A stretch of DNA of 64,000 nucleotides, taken from NCBI RefSeq assembly GCF_026385475.1, contig NZ_JANIDW010000002.1, positions 248,001-312,000 on the forward strand, written 5' to 3'. Within the stretch, counting starts at the first letter, position 1, and the number at the start of each line of letters is the position of its first letter. Positions 17,930-26,488 of the stretch are shown in pieces. Both the position numbers and the translations under genes were made by a program. The notes beneath the pieces were generated by a model, which saw only the letters and a list, made by a program, of their open reading frames with translations, had not been told where the DNA came from and made no database searches. Source of the DNA: Bombella saccharophila (GTDB taxonomy: Bacteria > Pseudomonadota > Alphaproteobacteria > Acetobacterales > Acetobacteraceae).

Positions 17930-18798
17930 GATGTTTCTTTACCATAGCTATAGAAGCCGCGGCCTGTTTTGATACCGAGCCGGTTTTCGGCAATCATTTC
18001 GCGGAGAAGCTGGCGTGGGGCCTCTGGCAGATGAGGGAATACCGCTGCGTAATGTTCCTCAATTTGTAAAACGATGTCCAACCCCACTTGGTCCATAAGC
18101 TGGAAGGGGCCTTGGGCGGTTCCTATAGTTTCGCGGTAAATGCGGTCGATCGTTTCAGGCTCGGTAATGCCTTCAGCCGCAACGCAGAGAGCTTCGCGTT
18201 TGATGGCCGCCCAAATACGATTTTGGATAAACCCCATGCTCTCTTTCTTTAGGAGATAAGGTGAGAGGCCAAGCTGGGTGAAGTAAGCCGCTAGCCCTTC
18301 CATAAGGCTAGGCTCTGTGGCCCCGCAGGACATAATCTCCACCGCGCGCTTATCCGGTGGCATCATAAAATGCGTGTTAAAGACGCGGTGCGTATCCTTC
18401 ACATGGCCAATAATGTGACGAGAGGGGAAGGAGGATGAGGTCGTTGTAAGGAGGGCATCTTTGGGGGCGTATTGCTCTAATTGGCCAAAAATATCTATTT
18501 TAAGGTCCAATTTTTCCGGCAGGGCCTCAATCACAAGCCATGCGTCTTTTAAGGCATCGTCCAGAGCGGTGGTGATATGTACAGGCCCGGCTTTCCCCCC
18601 TTTTACGGTAGGGATGACCTGTGGAAGTGTGTGTTGAATATAAGCAAGCCCGCGTTGGGTGGCTTCCACGCTGCGGTCAAAAAGGCGTACTTCTCCCCCT
18701 TGTGTGGCGAGCATAAGGGCGATGCGCGTGCCCATCGTCCCTGCCCCAATAACAACGGCTGGCCTGTTACGGGCTTTTGTTAAGAGTGTATCGAGCAT
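17926..18798 (-). CDS. 3-hydroxyacyl-CoA dehydrogenase-like NAD-binding protein
   Basis: A 290-residue protein with an N-terminal Rossmann domain, VVIGAGTMGTRIALMLATQG (about residues 15-34), and a C-terminal dehydrogenase domain. Family landmarks are VIEALPEKLDLK, TTTSSSFPS, HFMMPP near the catalytic His, GFIQNRIWAA and the final KTGRGFYSYG. The usual HFFNP reads HFMMPP, so the substrate may not be a standard acyl-CoA; L-gulonate and carnitine dehydrogenases belong to the same superfamily. It lies between the YciI-like and YWTD genes in one operon. Confidence 0.8.
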   Translation of the reverse strand: MLDTLLTKARNRPAVVIGAGTMGTRIALMLATQGGEVRLFDRSVEATQRGLAYIQHTLPQVIPTVKGGKAGPVHITTALDDALKDAWLVIEALPEKLDLKIDIFGQLEQYAPKDALLTTTSSSFPSRHIIGHVKDTHRVFNTHFMMPPDKRAVEIMSCGATEPSLMEGLAAYFTQLGLSPYLLKKESMGFIQNRIWAAIKREALCVAAEGITEPETIDRIYRETIGTAQGPFQLMDQVGLDIVLQIEEHYAAVFPHLPEAPRQLLREMIAENRLGIKTGRGFYSYGKETS

Positions 18799-18808
18799 GA
18801 TGGCCCCT

Positions 18809-19099
18809 TTATTGCGCTAGTGTTTTTAGCTCTGGGGCTGTTTTGGCGGCTGTGAACTCAATAAACCGATATTGCCCTACGCCAGAGGTTACAAAAGGGT
18901 CCTCCGCTAAGAGGGATTCAATCTCATCTAGGCTAATGCCATCGCGAATGATGAGGATGCCACCATCCTTGCTGGTTTTGGGACCAGAGGCCAGCAATAA
19001 GCGGCGGTCATATAATGTATCAAGGAAGGCGCGATGAGCAGGGCGTTGGGCTTGTACGTCTTCAGGTGAGGCGAGGTAGGAAACTTCAGCGATGATCAT
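18809..19099 (-). CDS. YciI-like protein
   Basis: A 96-residue small alpha/beta protein of the YCII domain family: RPAHRAFLDTL with the conserved His, LLLASGPKTSKDGG, and EDPFVTSGVGQYRFIEF. The biochemical role of most members is not established. It is the first gene of a three-gene operon, 10 bases before the dehydrogenase-like gene, and has AGGACCTC upstream of the ATG. Confidence 0.82.
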   Translation of the reverse strand: MIIAEVSYLASPEDVQAQRPAHRAFLDTLYDRRLLLASGPKTSKDGGILIIRDGISLDEIESLLAEDPFVTSGVGQYRFIEFTAAKTAPELKTLAQ

Positions 19100-19270
19100 A
19101 GAAGAGGTCCTTTGGTGAGTATATGGAGGCGATTTAATCTAGCAGCCCCATAGGGAAGGAGAATAACACTTTCATAATATTGGCATTTTTTTTAAGGATG
19201 ATAAGGTGTTCTTCCAAAAAGGGAGGAACGCTGTTTTTGCTACTGCCCTTTATGATAGGGAGGACTAATT

Positions 19271-19441
19271 ATGATTCGTACATTGATAGCCTTTTTCATC
19301 CCCTGGCTGACCTTTTTTACCATTGGTCGCCCTTTTGCTGGGATTATTTGCCTTATCCTGCAAATCACCATTCTGGGCTGGATTCCGGCGGCCATTTGGG
19401 CGGTGTTGGCTTTGCAGAAATATGATGAGACAAATCGCTAA
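19271..19441 (+). CDS. Pmp3/YqaE (UPF0057) family small membrane protein
   Basis: A 56-residue protein starting MIRTLIAFFIPWLTFF, with two hydrophobic helices separated by a short GRPF loop and the typical ILGWIPAAIWAVLAL block. Members affect membrane potential and salt tolerance in other organisms. AGGGAGG lies 7 bases before the ATG. It stands alone between the YciI operon and mscS, with its own terminator. Confidence 0.85.
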   Translation: MIRTLIAFFIPWLTFFTIGRPFAGIICLILQITILGWIPAAIWAVLALQKYDETNR

Positions 19442-19465
19442 GACGCGGTAACGTCCGTTAAAAAG

Positions 19466-19500
19466 AAAGCCCCCTGATTGTAAGGTCAGGGGGCTTTTTT
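19466..19500. terminator. bidirectional terminator between the Pmp3-like gene and the mscS gene
   Basis: Perfect 12-base arms AAAGCCCCCTGA and TCAGGGGGCTTT with T-runs on both strands, serving both convergent genes. Confidence 0.9.
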
Positions 19501-19505
19501 ATGGG

Positions 19506-21944
19506 CTAGTGTTGTGGGGGTTGGGGGGTCTCCCCAGAGGGGGCAGCATTGGTGATAAATCTCTCCAACGTAGCACCTTGAATATCCACAACCTCGCGGG
19601 GATATTGGATGCCATGCTCCTCAAAGCGTTTCTTCATACGGCGGTTAAACTCCCATTCCACCGTCCAACGGCCTGCATTGGTGGTGGGATAAACCCCCTT
19701 AACCGAGACAGAGGATGTGCCGATGGCCGAGACGCCCCAGAGGTCGAAATCAGCGAGGATGAGGTCTTTATAAGGGGCCTCATGACGCATCTCCTTCCCA
19801 ATTTCGACCAGAATAGCCGCTACTTGGTCCGTATCGCTTTCAATATCCACAGTTGCGAGAATCATAGCGCGGGAGAAGTCGCGATTATAGTTGGTCACTT
19901 GGCTGAGTGAGCTAAAGGAGAAGATATTGATGGACCCATCATTTGCTCGTACATGCACCGAGCGCAGGGAGAGACGCTCAATCACCCCATATGTCCCGTT
20001 GAGTGTGACGGCATCACCAACGGTAAGGGCGTTCTCCAAAAGCAAGAAGATCCCGCTAATAAAGTCTTGGACGAGCTTTTGAGAGCCAAAACCCAAGGCC
20101 ACACCGAAGATAGACGCACTGGCAATTAATGGGCCGGTATCAATGCCCAATTGGGAGAGAACCGTCAGCCCAATAATAACAGCCAAGATGAGGAGAAAGA
20201 GGATGCGGAACATCGGCGTTAATGTCTGCAGCCGTGCTACGCGGATTTTGGTATCGCGGTCCTCTTGTGCATCAAGGCGGCGGATATGATGCTCAATCGT
20301 CACATTGGCTACTTCCCAAGCAACCACACCGATGATCAAGGCTACGAGAATGGTGAGAGCGGCTTGGAAGATGCGCGGGCCAAGTGTGTTCTGCCCCATG
20401 AGCAGATAAACAGGGGCCCCCCATGCAATGGCAAGAGCCAAGATGGTGATAACGGCCATAATGATGCGAATAATCGCTGTAGCGGCCGGATAATAACGGC
20501 GGATGCGCGTTAGGGTTTCCTCATTAAGGTTCCAGTCATCCAAAGCGCGCATGAAGCGTTCTAACCCACCATAGATGAGGATGCTTACAACCCGGACAAT
20601 GACTAACGCTACAATGGTGCGGACAAAGAGCTGGAGGATGAGTTGGTACCCCCCTGCAATATCAGCAGCCCAAACGAGCCACAACGCCACGTCAAAAAAG
20701 AGCGCAACAACCCACCACCCACGGGCGATGATTGTCATAAGCGATTGCAAATGGCGGTTTGCTGCTCCGATATGTTGGCAAGCCCGGCGGACAATCCCGC
20801 GTGAGCGAATGATCATCACTGCGAGGATGAGGTGAACCACCAAAAGAAGGAGTTTTTGCAACCCATGAATGACCGGGTCGGGGACGGTCATCATATTAAT
20901 GACATCAAGTAGAGCAAGCCCCCATGCCAGGATAAACCCAACCTGGCGTAGATAATGGAAAATGAAGCTCGCAGTACGGTCATGCAGGATGCTGAGACGT
21001 AACCAAGGGGCTTCTGGGGCGAGGAAAATGCGGAGAACAATAACCCACACGCCTAGTCCGATACCGCCTAACCACGCAATACTCCATAAAGCATGGCTGC
21101 TTTGGGGGGTGCGTGCTGGGTCTAGTATCTCCATCAGTAACGCAACGAGGGGGAACATCACAATTGTGAGTAGCTCTAACGCAGCCCAGGCAAGCGCATA
21201 GGGTGCGCGACGCAGGCATAGCATAAGCTGTGTTAACGCCCCTTGATGGCGCAAGCTTTCCTCAATATTGGCTTGGAGCGCTTCGGCATCATCCGTGGTT
21301 TTAAGTTTACTTTCAGTTGTGGTTTCAGCTGCTGTTTTTTGGACGATACCTTCCGCCTCGGCATTAGCTTTGCGGAGTTTAAAAGCCTCGTCTTTGAGGA
21401 CTTTCTTGTTATGCTCCTTAGCCATGCGATTAAGACGCTGGCGGAGCGGACGCAGCAGAAGGCGCATACCATAAAATAGCACGAAACTGGCTACCAGCAT
21501 GATGAGAACGCGCAGCGCAATCTGTGCAATGGTGGTTTGGAGGGCTGCATCCTGTAAGACGGTATGAAGCCAGGGGCTAATTGCGCCGAAATCAAGAATA
21601 TTTTGATGAAGAACGTGCAATTGCTGGAGTGCGCGCGCCCCGAAGTCTGCAATATTGTCGCGCGCTATTGTGAGGAGCGAGACATGTTTTGTGCTTTGCT
21701 CTGCCGTGACAAGGTTTTGCAATGTTGTGAGAAATTGCTGCCGTTGGCTTTCATTATTTAAAACAGAAATAAGCTGTTGTGCTTGCTCTGCACTCAAGCC
21801 GGTTTTAGCGGGTGTATCCGCAGCTAGGGCAGGATGTAAACTGGCTACCCCAACGCTAAGCATCCCGCCTAAAAGGAGGGCTGGCAATATTGTAGAATGG
21901 AGGGCCCGCCGCATCATGGCAGAGAGCCGTATGGTTTTGAACAT
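19506..21944 (-). CDS. large MscS-family mechanosensitive channel
   Basis: An 812-residue inner-membrane protein. I start at 21944 (MFKTIR), since AGAGG precedes it and it begins a normal signal peptide ending HPALA; the frame extends 22 codons further without a ribosome site. About ten hydrophobic segments follow a periplasmic N-terminal part. The C-terminal MscS core is clear: ASIFGVALGFGSQKLVQDFI, GIFLLLENALTVGD, and the beta domain GTYGVIERLSLRSVHVR. It would release solutes during hypo-osmotic shock. It follows the tonB-exb-TPR run by 99 bases and may be separate. Confidence 0.88.
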   Translation of the reverse strand: MFKTIRLSAMMRRALHSTILPALLLGGMLSVGVASLHPALAADTPAKTGLSAEQAQQLISVLNNESQRQQFLTTLQNLVTAEQSTKHVSLLTIARDNIADFGARALQQLHVLHQNILDFGAISPWLHTVLQDAALQTTIAQIALRVLIMLVASFVLFYGMRLLLRPLRQRLNRMAKEHNKKVLKDEAFKLRKANAEAEGIVQKTAAETTTESKLKTTDDAEALQANIEESLRHQGALTQLMLCLRRAPYALAWAALELLTIVMFPLVALLMEILDPARTPQSSHALWSIAWLGGIGLGVWVIVLRIFLAPEAPWLRLSILHDRTASFIFHYLRQVGFILAWGLALLDVINMMTVPDPVIHGLQKLLLLVVHLILAVMIIRSRGIVRRACQHIGAANRHLQSLMTIIARGWWVVALFFDVALWLVWAADIAGGYQLILQLFVRTIVALVIVRVVSILIYGGLERFMRALDDWNLNEETLTRIRRYYPAATAIIRIIMAVITILALAIAWGAPVYLLMGQNTLGPRIFQAALTILVALIIGVVAWEVANVTIEHHIRRLDAQEDRDTKIRVARLQTLTPMFRILFLLILAVIIGLTVLSQLGIDTGPLIASASIFGVALGFGSQKLVQDFISGIFLLLENALTVGDAVTLNGTYGVIERLSLRSVHVRANDGSINIFSFSSLSQVTNYNRDFSRAMILATVDIESDTDQVAAILVEIGKEMRHEAPYKDLILADFDLWGVSAIGTSSVSVKGVYPTTNAGRWTVEWEFNRRMKKRFEEHGIQYPREVVDIQGATLERFITNAAPSGETPQPPQH

Positions 21945-22043
21945 AGAGAGATGCCTCTTATGGGAGATCGATATAAAGCGAGTTAATCGCTCTTTTCTCA
22001 AAAGTTTCATATGGTTTTAAGGGCTAGTTTTATGAAGATCATG

Positions 22044-23333
22044 TCATTTCTCGGGGGAGGCGGCGTGTGAGGTGAGCTTTACAGCCCATAATTGTGCCAG
22101 ATTATCGGCAGTTCCTTCACCATCTAGGCTGTTAAAGAGGGCAATAGCCTCGGTACGTTTGCCGCCATCCAGCAGGGCCATACCGAGGGTCAGACGGGCA
22201 AGGTCTGGTTGATGCGGGTGTTTTGCTAGGCCTTGTTGCATCAGGGCGATGCCTTGGTCCACCTGCCCATTGAGGACAAGATTATAACCCGCTGTGAGAG
22301 ATAGCCCTGCATCTGGTGAGGTTTTGGCGTGTTCAACAGCAGCAGGAAGAGCCGCGCGTGTCTCGTTCGCGCGTTGGGCTACGAAGGCGCGGAAATGCGC
22401 TTGGGCTGCTGCTTGTGGCCCCGCACCGAGGAGATGACGGTTATAGCCTTCATCCAGCAAATTAAGCGCAAGCTGCGGCAGCCCCATTTGGACGGCACGC
22501 TCGGCCATATCTTGGAACTCCGCCGGGTTTGTAAGCAGCCCGGTTGCGAGGCGTAAGCGTTGGAGGTTAAAGACCATACGTGGGGTCAAGGTGCTGTCCG
22601 TCGTGAGGTCATGAATCAGCATCTGCCAATATTGTGGCCGTGCATAATATTTCACCAGCTTGACATAAATGCCCGTCTTATTGGTGATGTCATGCAGCTT
22701 ATCATAAGCAGTCGCCAGCATTTGGAGCTGATTTTCCGCGGGAATGAGCTTGGCTTTTTGGTCCGCGGCGAGGATGGCTTTCCCAACCCCTGTTAGGCCC
22801 TTCCAATCTTGTTGGAGGTAATAACATTGCAGCAAGAGAGTTTGCATCGCAGGGTTAGGGCCAGCCTCACGCAGGTAGCGGCTGGCGGCACGGGCTGCGC
22901 TAGGGTAGTCATGCGCCCCATAAGCAAGGCTGGCTTGGGCCATGAGCATTTGATGGCGTGTTGCAGGGGCTGTGCGCTCATTAGTGATGAGTACATCATA
23001 CGCTTTTAAAGCCGTTGGGACATCACCTGCTTGGCTTGCCGCTGCAGCGCGCATTTGGGCGATGACGTAGCTCTCATAAGCGGTTTTTGTCGGGACAGCA
23101 TCCGCGCGTTTGATGAACTCTAACGCCTGAGCAGGGCGGTGAGCATCCAGAGCAGCTTGCGCTTGTTGGAGTGGCTTGCCAACCTCTTGCCCTAGCTCAT
23201 CCTCTGCATAAGCGGTGCTGAAGGCGAGGGGAGTAAGAGGGGTGTGCGTTAGCCCTGCAACCCCGGTGGCAGAAAGACCAATTAGGGCTGTTAAAAGCCA
23301 CGGGCGCGGCTGTTTGAGAGATGGGAACATCAT
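22044..23333 (-). CDS. exported TPR-repeat protein of the TonB/Exb cluster
   Basis: A 429-residue protein with a signal peptide (ending STAYA) and a series of helix-turn-helix repeats with TPR character, for example ALDAHRPAQALEFIKRADA and ALKAYDVLITNERTAPA. Its ATG lies 2 bases after the exbD stop, so it is translationally linked. Similar TPR proteins accompany exbB-exbD pairs in other proteobacteria. The exact function is unknown; a periplasmic scaffold for the motor is possible. Confidence 0.78.
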   Translation of the reverse strand: MMFPSLKQPRPWLLTALIGLSATGVAGLTHTPLTPLAFSTAYAEDELGQEVGKPLQQAQAALDAHRPAQALEFIKRADAVPTKTAYESYVIAQMRAAAASQAGDVPTALKAYDVLITNERTAPATRHQMLMAQASLAYGAHDYPSAARAASRYLREAGPNPAMQTLLLQCYYLQQDWKGLTGVGKAILAADQKAKLIPAENQLQMLATAYDKLHDITNKTGIYVKLVKYYARPQYWQMLIHDLTTDSTLTPRMVFNLQRLRLATGLLTNPAEFQDMAERAVQMGLPQLALNLLDEGYNRHLLGAGPQAAAQAHFRAFVAQRANETRAALPAAVEHAKTSPDAGLSLTAGYNLVLNGQVDQGIALMQQGLAKHPHQPDLARLTLGMALLDGGKRTEAIALFNSLDGEGTADNLAQLWAVKLTSHAASPEK

Positions 23334-23335
23334 GA

Positions 23336-23776
23336 TTATTGGCCCTCCATCATTTGCTCTAACCCTACAATGCCGAGTTTGGTCACACCAAGGCGCTGGG
23401 CATCGGCAAGGACATGAGCCACGGTTTTATAATTCGCAAGGCGGTCGGGCCGGATATGGATTTCGGGCTGCTCCCCCGTTGCAGGATGTACGGCCTCGTT
23501 AATATGCGCTTGGAGAGCATCCTCAGAGGGGATGGGCATGTCATTCCAGCTCAATGAATTGTCGTAATTAATGCTAATCGTAACAATTTGTGGCTGTATT
23601 GCCGAGGGAGGCGGGTTGCCTTGGGGGAGGTCAATCGCCACGGAATGAGTCTGGAGGGGGATGGTGATGATGAGCATGATGAGCAACACCAACATGACGT
23701 CAATCAACGGGGTGGTGTTGATATCGACAATGGCTTCATCTTCATGAGTGCTGCTAGAGCCAATACCCATAGCCAT
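23336..23776 (-). CDS. exbD: ExbD/TolR family protein (second copy)
   Basis: A 146-residue biopolymer transport protein with a short cytosolic N-terminus, one transmembrane helix and a periplasmic domain. The membrane segment contains the proton-path Asp: IVDINTTPLIDVMLVLLIML. I start at 23776 (MAMGIG), with GGGAGG 6 bases upstream, rather than the longer frame. It differs clearly from the first ExbD beyond the helix, so this is not a recent duplication. Confidence 0.9.
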   Translation of the reverse strand: MAMGIGSSSTHEDEAIVDINTTPLIDVMLVLLIMLIITIPLQTHSVAIDLPQGNPPPSAIQPQIVTISINYDNSLSWNDMPIPSEDALQAHINEAVHPATGEQPEIHIRPDRLANYKTVAHVLADAQRLGVTKLGIVGLEQMMEGQ

Positions 23777-23868
23777 GATGGACCTCCCAAAATGTTCGTC
23801 CGGTTTGGCCCCCAAAGAGGGGGCAGAAAATGGGGCCTCTGTTACAGATTAGGTAAATAGAGGGGGGG

Positions 23869-24294
23869 TTAGTCGTGTGGTTGCTCGGTGATGAAGTCCA
23901 CATGTTGGATGCCAGCCTCTTGGCACGCCGCTACAATCCGACCGATGGGCATATATTGGACAGACCCATCGCCACGGATTTGGATTTGCGGTTGAGGCTG
24001 CTGGCGTGCTGCCTCCATAAGGCGGTTGAGGAGGTCCTTATGCCCGGTGAGGGGGGTGGTGTTCCAGTAGCTTTGCCCATCAGCGGTGACAGCCAACACA
24101 ATATTGCCCGGTTTGGTCTTGGTTGGCTGGTTGCGGTCCACCGGTAGCTGCACCTTAACCGTATGGGTCGCTACCGGGATGGTGATGAGGAAGATGATAA
24201 GCAGCACCAGCATGACATCAACAAGCGGCGTGGTGTTGATAGCCGACACCACCTCGCCGTCATCATCTCCACCGTTACCGATGTTCATAGCCAT
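23869..24294 (-). CDS. exbD: ExbD/TolR family protein (first copy)
   Basis: A 141-residue ExbD with the single helix SAINTTPLVDVMLVLLIIFL carrying the conserved Asp, and a periplasmic domain ending in the family-typical block with RGDGSVQY. It starts 6 bases after the exbB stop. With ExbB it forms the proton-driven stator that energises TonB. Confidence 0.92.
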   Translation of the reverse strand: MAMNIGNGGDDDGEVVSAINTTPLVDVMLVLLIIFLITIPVATHTVKVQLPVDRNQPTKTKPGNIVLAVTADGQSYWNTTPLTGHKDLLNRLMEAARQQPQPQIQIRGDGSVQYMPIGRIVAACQEAGIQHVDFITEQPHD

Positions 24295-24299
24295 GATGA

Positions 24300-25454
24300 T
24301 TAGACTCGCGTGCTGGTGGTTGTCGTGGTGGGGCTGTCATCCTTCACGGCTTCGCTCAGGCCATCTTCATGCCGATAACCGCCGAGCAGAATGGAGTGAA
24401 GGTCAGAGCCGAAATTACGGACGCGGTCCATCGCTCCTTTATTACGGCGCACCAAAAGGTTGTACCCCAATACAGCCGGGACAGCGGTAGCAAGACCGAT
24501 AGCCGTCATGATGAGGGATTCACCAACAGGGCCAGCGACTTTATCAATGGAGGCTTGCCCTGCAATGCCGATGGCTGTCAGAGCATGGTAAATACCCCAA
24601 ACCGTACCAAAAAGCCCGATAAAGGGCGATGTGGAGCCAACCGTACCGAGGAAGGCGAGACCCGCTTGCAAACGTGTATTGATGGTCTCTAACGCGCGTT
24701 GGATGGACATGGCTGTCCAAGATTGCAGGTCGATTGAATCCCGCATGGAGCCTTCATGATGCTGCGCGGCGATGATGCCTGTCTCCGCAATATAGCGGAA
24801 GGGCGAGGTGGGCTTGAGGGTTTTCGCCCCTTCTTGAATGGTCTTTTGTGTCCAGAAGGTCCGGTCTGCCGCTTTGGAGGCACTAAAGAGACGGGATTGC
24901 TCAATGAACTTGCTGACCATGATAATCCATGTCCCTAAGGACATCAGAGCCATAATCAGCAGGACGCCACGGGCGATGATGTCCCCATTCTTCCACAAGG
25001 CTTTCAGCCCATAGGGATTGTCTTTTGAGGCATCATCAGCGGGTTTGTCGCTGACGGGGGTTGCTGTGACAGGGGCATTGCCCTCGGTCCCAGCGGGGGG
25101 TTGGGCGTCATTAGTCGCCCCTGCTGGCGGTTGAGCCGGAGCGGTTGTTGTAACGGGTGCTTGTGCGGGAGCTGTTGCCCCAGCGGGGGGTTGGGCTGGT
25201 GCGCTCGCCCCCGCGGGCGGTACAGCAGGGCTTGCCTCTTGGGCCAACGCCGCAGAGGAAAGCGGCATAGCTGCAAGGATTAAGGCCAAAGCTGTACCGT
25301 AGAATGGACGTGCTTTAGAGGCGGTATGTGTCAGGGGAAGGCGGAGCATTCTGGTCATGAATCCCATATCCTTGTCTATCAACGCAGGGTGCGTTTTCTT
25401 AACGGACCCTGTGGTCAGGGCAAATAAGCGGGTGATGGATGAGGCGATACTCAT
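24300..25454 (-). CDS. exbB: ExbB/TolQ-type proton channel protein with Ala/Pro-rich extension
   Basis: A 384-residue MotA/TolQ/ExbB family protein. The ATG overlaps the tonB stop (ATGA), which favours this start, although the more ordinary signal peptide begins later at MGFMTRMLRLPL and ends SSAALA. Then come about 60 residues of Ala/Pro repeats with PPAGA units. Three helices follow, with the signature GTVWGIYHALTAIG and TAVPAVLGYNLLVRRNK. The periplasmic extension resembles that of the longer proteobacterial ExbB proteins. Confidence 0.9.
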   Translation of the reverse strand: MSIASSITRLFALTTGSVKKTHPALIDKDMGFMTRMLRLPLTHTASKARPFYGTALALILAAMPLSSAALAQEASPAVPPAGASAPAQPPAGATAPAQAPVTTTAPAQPPAGATNDAQPPAGTEGNAPVTATPVSDKPADDASKDNPYGLKALWKNGDIIARGVLLIMALMSLGTWIIMVSKFIEQSRLFSASKAADRTFWTQKTIQEGAKTLKPTSPFRYIAETGIIAAQHHEGSMRDSIDLQSWTAMSIQRALETINTRLQAGLAFLGTVGSTSPFIGLFGTVWGIYHALTAIGIAGQASIDKVAGPVGESLIMTAIGLATAVPAVLGYNLLVRRNKGAMDRVRNFGSDLHSILLGGYRHEDGLSEAVKDDSPTTTTTSTRV

Positions 25455-26140
25455 TCATCACCGAGGGTGAAGTCCACATGTAGGACGTGGTTATGTTCAA
25501 TAACGGGTTGTCCGCCAGCCACAGCGGGTTGGTAGCGTACGGGGGAGCGTTCTAGGAAGTTGAGTGCGCTTTCGGCAAAATCATGCCCTCCTTTTACACT
25601 GAGCAACTTACAATTAGCGGGCTTGCCATTGGTGAGAATATCGCATGAAGCCGTCACAGAGCCCTCCCGGCTCTCCTCTTGGGCTTCTTCAGGATATTCT
25701 GGCCGTACATTATTAATCGGCACAGCCCCAGCAGCATGGTCGCTATCGGAGGTGCTATCACCACTGCCACTACTGCTGCTGGACGCCGCCGAGGCCGATG
25801 TGGCAGCAGGCGCAACAGATGTAGGAGCCACTTTAGGTTGAGGCACTTTTTGCGCGCTATGATGGATAGGCGGCTTAGGCGGCGGTGGCAGCTTAATGCG
25901 CGGGGGAGGGATATAAGGTGGTGGTGGCTGCACCATGACCGGATGAGGCGGCGGTGGCGGTGGTGGGGGAGGTGGTGCCTCTGCAATGATGACCGTTTGA
26001 ATCGGCGGGTGTGTAGGCTCGGTCTTCTCTGCCTTATTGAGCGTGAGGGCATAGACCACCAACCCAATGGCAAGAAAAGCCACAACAGCGGCAACGATAT
26101 AGTCAATCGGCCTACGTTGTAAGGCAGCGTAGCTTTTCAT
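25451..26140 (-). CDS. tonB: energy transducer TonB
   Basis: A 229-residue protein: N-terminal membrane helix (IDYIVAAVVAFLAIGLVVYA), a long proline-rich periplasmic spacer (a run of ten prolines, then PPPPKPPIHH), and a C-terminal TonB domain with VRPEYPEEAQ and EGSVTASCDI. I start at 26140 (MKSYAAL); the frame continues 14 codons upstream but GCAAAGAG precedes the chosen ATG. First gene of tonB-exbB-exbD-exbD-TPR. It couples the proton gradient to outer-membrane receptors such as the one at 38 kb. Confidence 0.92.
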   Translation of the reverse strand: MKSYAALQRRPIDYIVAAVVAFLAIGLVVYALTLNKAEKTEPTHPPIQTVIIAEAPPPPPPPPPPHPVMVQPPPPYIPPPRIKLPPPPKPPIHHSAQKVPQPKVAPTSVAPAATSASAASSSSSGSGDSTSDSDHAAGAVPINNVRPEYPEEAQEESREGSVTASCDILTNGKPANCKLLSVKGGHDFAESALNFLERSPVRYQPAVAGGQPVIEHNHVLHVDFTLGDE

Positions 26141-26284
26141 AGCAAAACTCTTTGCCCCTTTGGTTATCTTAGGGTCACACACTACCCCAACACGGGACCA
26201 TTCCCGTCTGGTTTATTGTGTCAAAATGGCCTAAGCCGTCCCCGTTATGCAAGGGGTGATATGCGACTCTTTCGCAGAAAAGCC

Positions 26285-26293
26285 TGTGCATAA
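26285..26293 (-). promoter_or_regulatory. DnaA box (TTATGCACA)
   Basis: Exact match to the TTATNCACA consensus on the minus strand. First of three boxes in one intergenic gap, 22 bases from the second. Confidence 0.65.
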
Positions 26294-26306
26294 CTCTTAT
26301 ATAAAA

Positions 26307-26315
26307 TGTGGATAA
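26307..26315 (-). promoter_or_regulatory. DnaA box (TTATCCACA)
   Basis: Exact match to the strongest E. coli-type box on the minus strand, bordering the A/T-rich stretch. Confidence 0.7.
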
Positions 26316-26390
26316 TTTTTAAAAAGATTAAAAAACGGCTATTATACAAGGGTTGTAGAGCCATACTCTCATTTTTGAGAGAGGGACCAT

Positions 26391-26399
26391 TGTGTATAA
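26391..26399 (-). promoter_or_regulatory. DnaA box (TTATACACA)
   Basis: Exact consensus match on the minus strand, 84 bases (about eight helical turns) from the second box, on the other side of the A/T-rich stretch. Confidence 0.65.
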
Positions 26400-26488
26400 T
26401 TTTATACTAGACTTACTTATAAAAACGATAGGAGTAGCCCCTTTGGGGAGGGGGTGTTGTGCCCCCTCTTATGCTGATTATAGGGTTA

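Larger units (their letters stand above)
26141..26488. other. tonB-prfB intergenic region (348 bases), candidate DnaA-binding or origin locus
   Basis: No coding frame is seen. The region holds three perfect TTATNCACA boxes in the same orientation, a very A/T-rich stretch at about 26300-26350 and another at 26391-26430, and a CTCTC/GAGAG inverted repeat at 26366-26381. Near the prfB end a G/C hairpin GAGGGGG/CCCCCTC (26448-26468) may be the prfB terminator. The tonB promoter must also lie here; a TATAAT occurs on the minus strand at 26341-26346 without a good -35. Confidence 0.6.

Noticed and set aside
26311-26335. CtrA site (TTAA-N7-TTAA) next to the DnaA boxes
   Set aside because: Two TTAA occur but with 5 bases between them, not 7.
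26141-26488. Fur box for the tonB operon
   Set aside because: No GATAAT-type 19-bp repeat was found; the A/T-rich elements there match DnaA boxes better.
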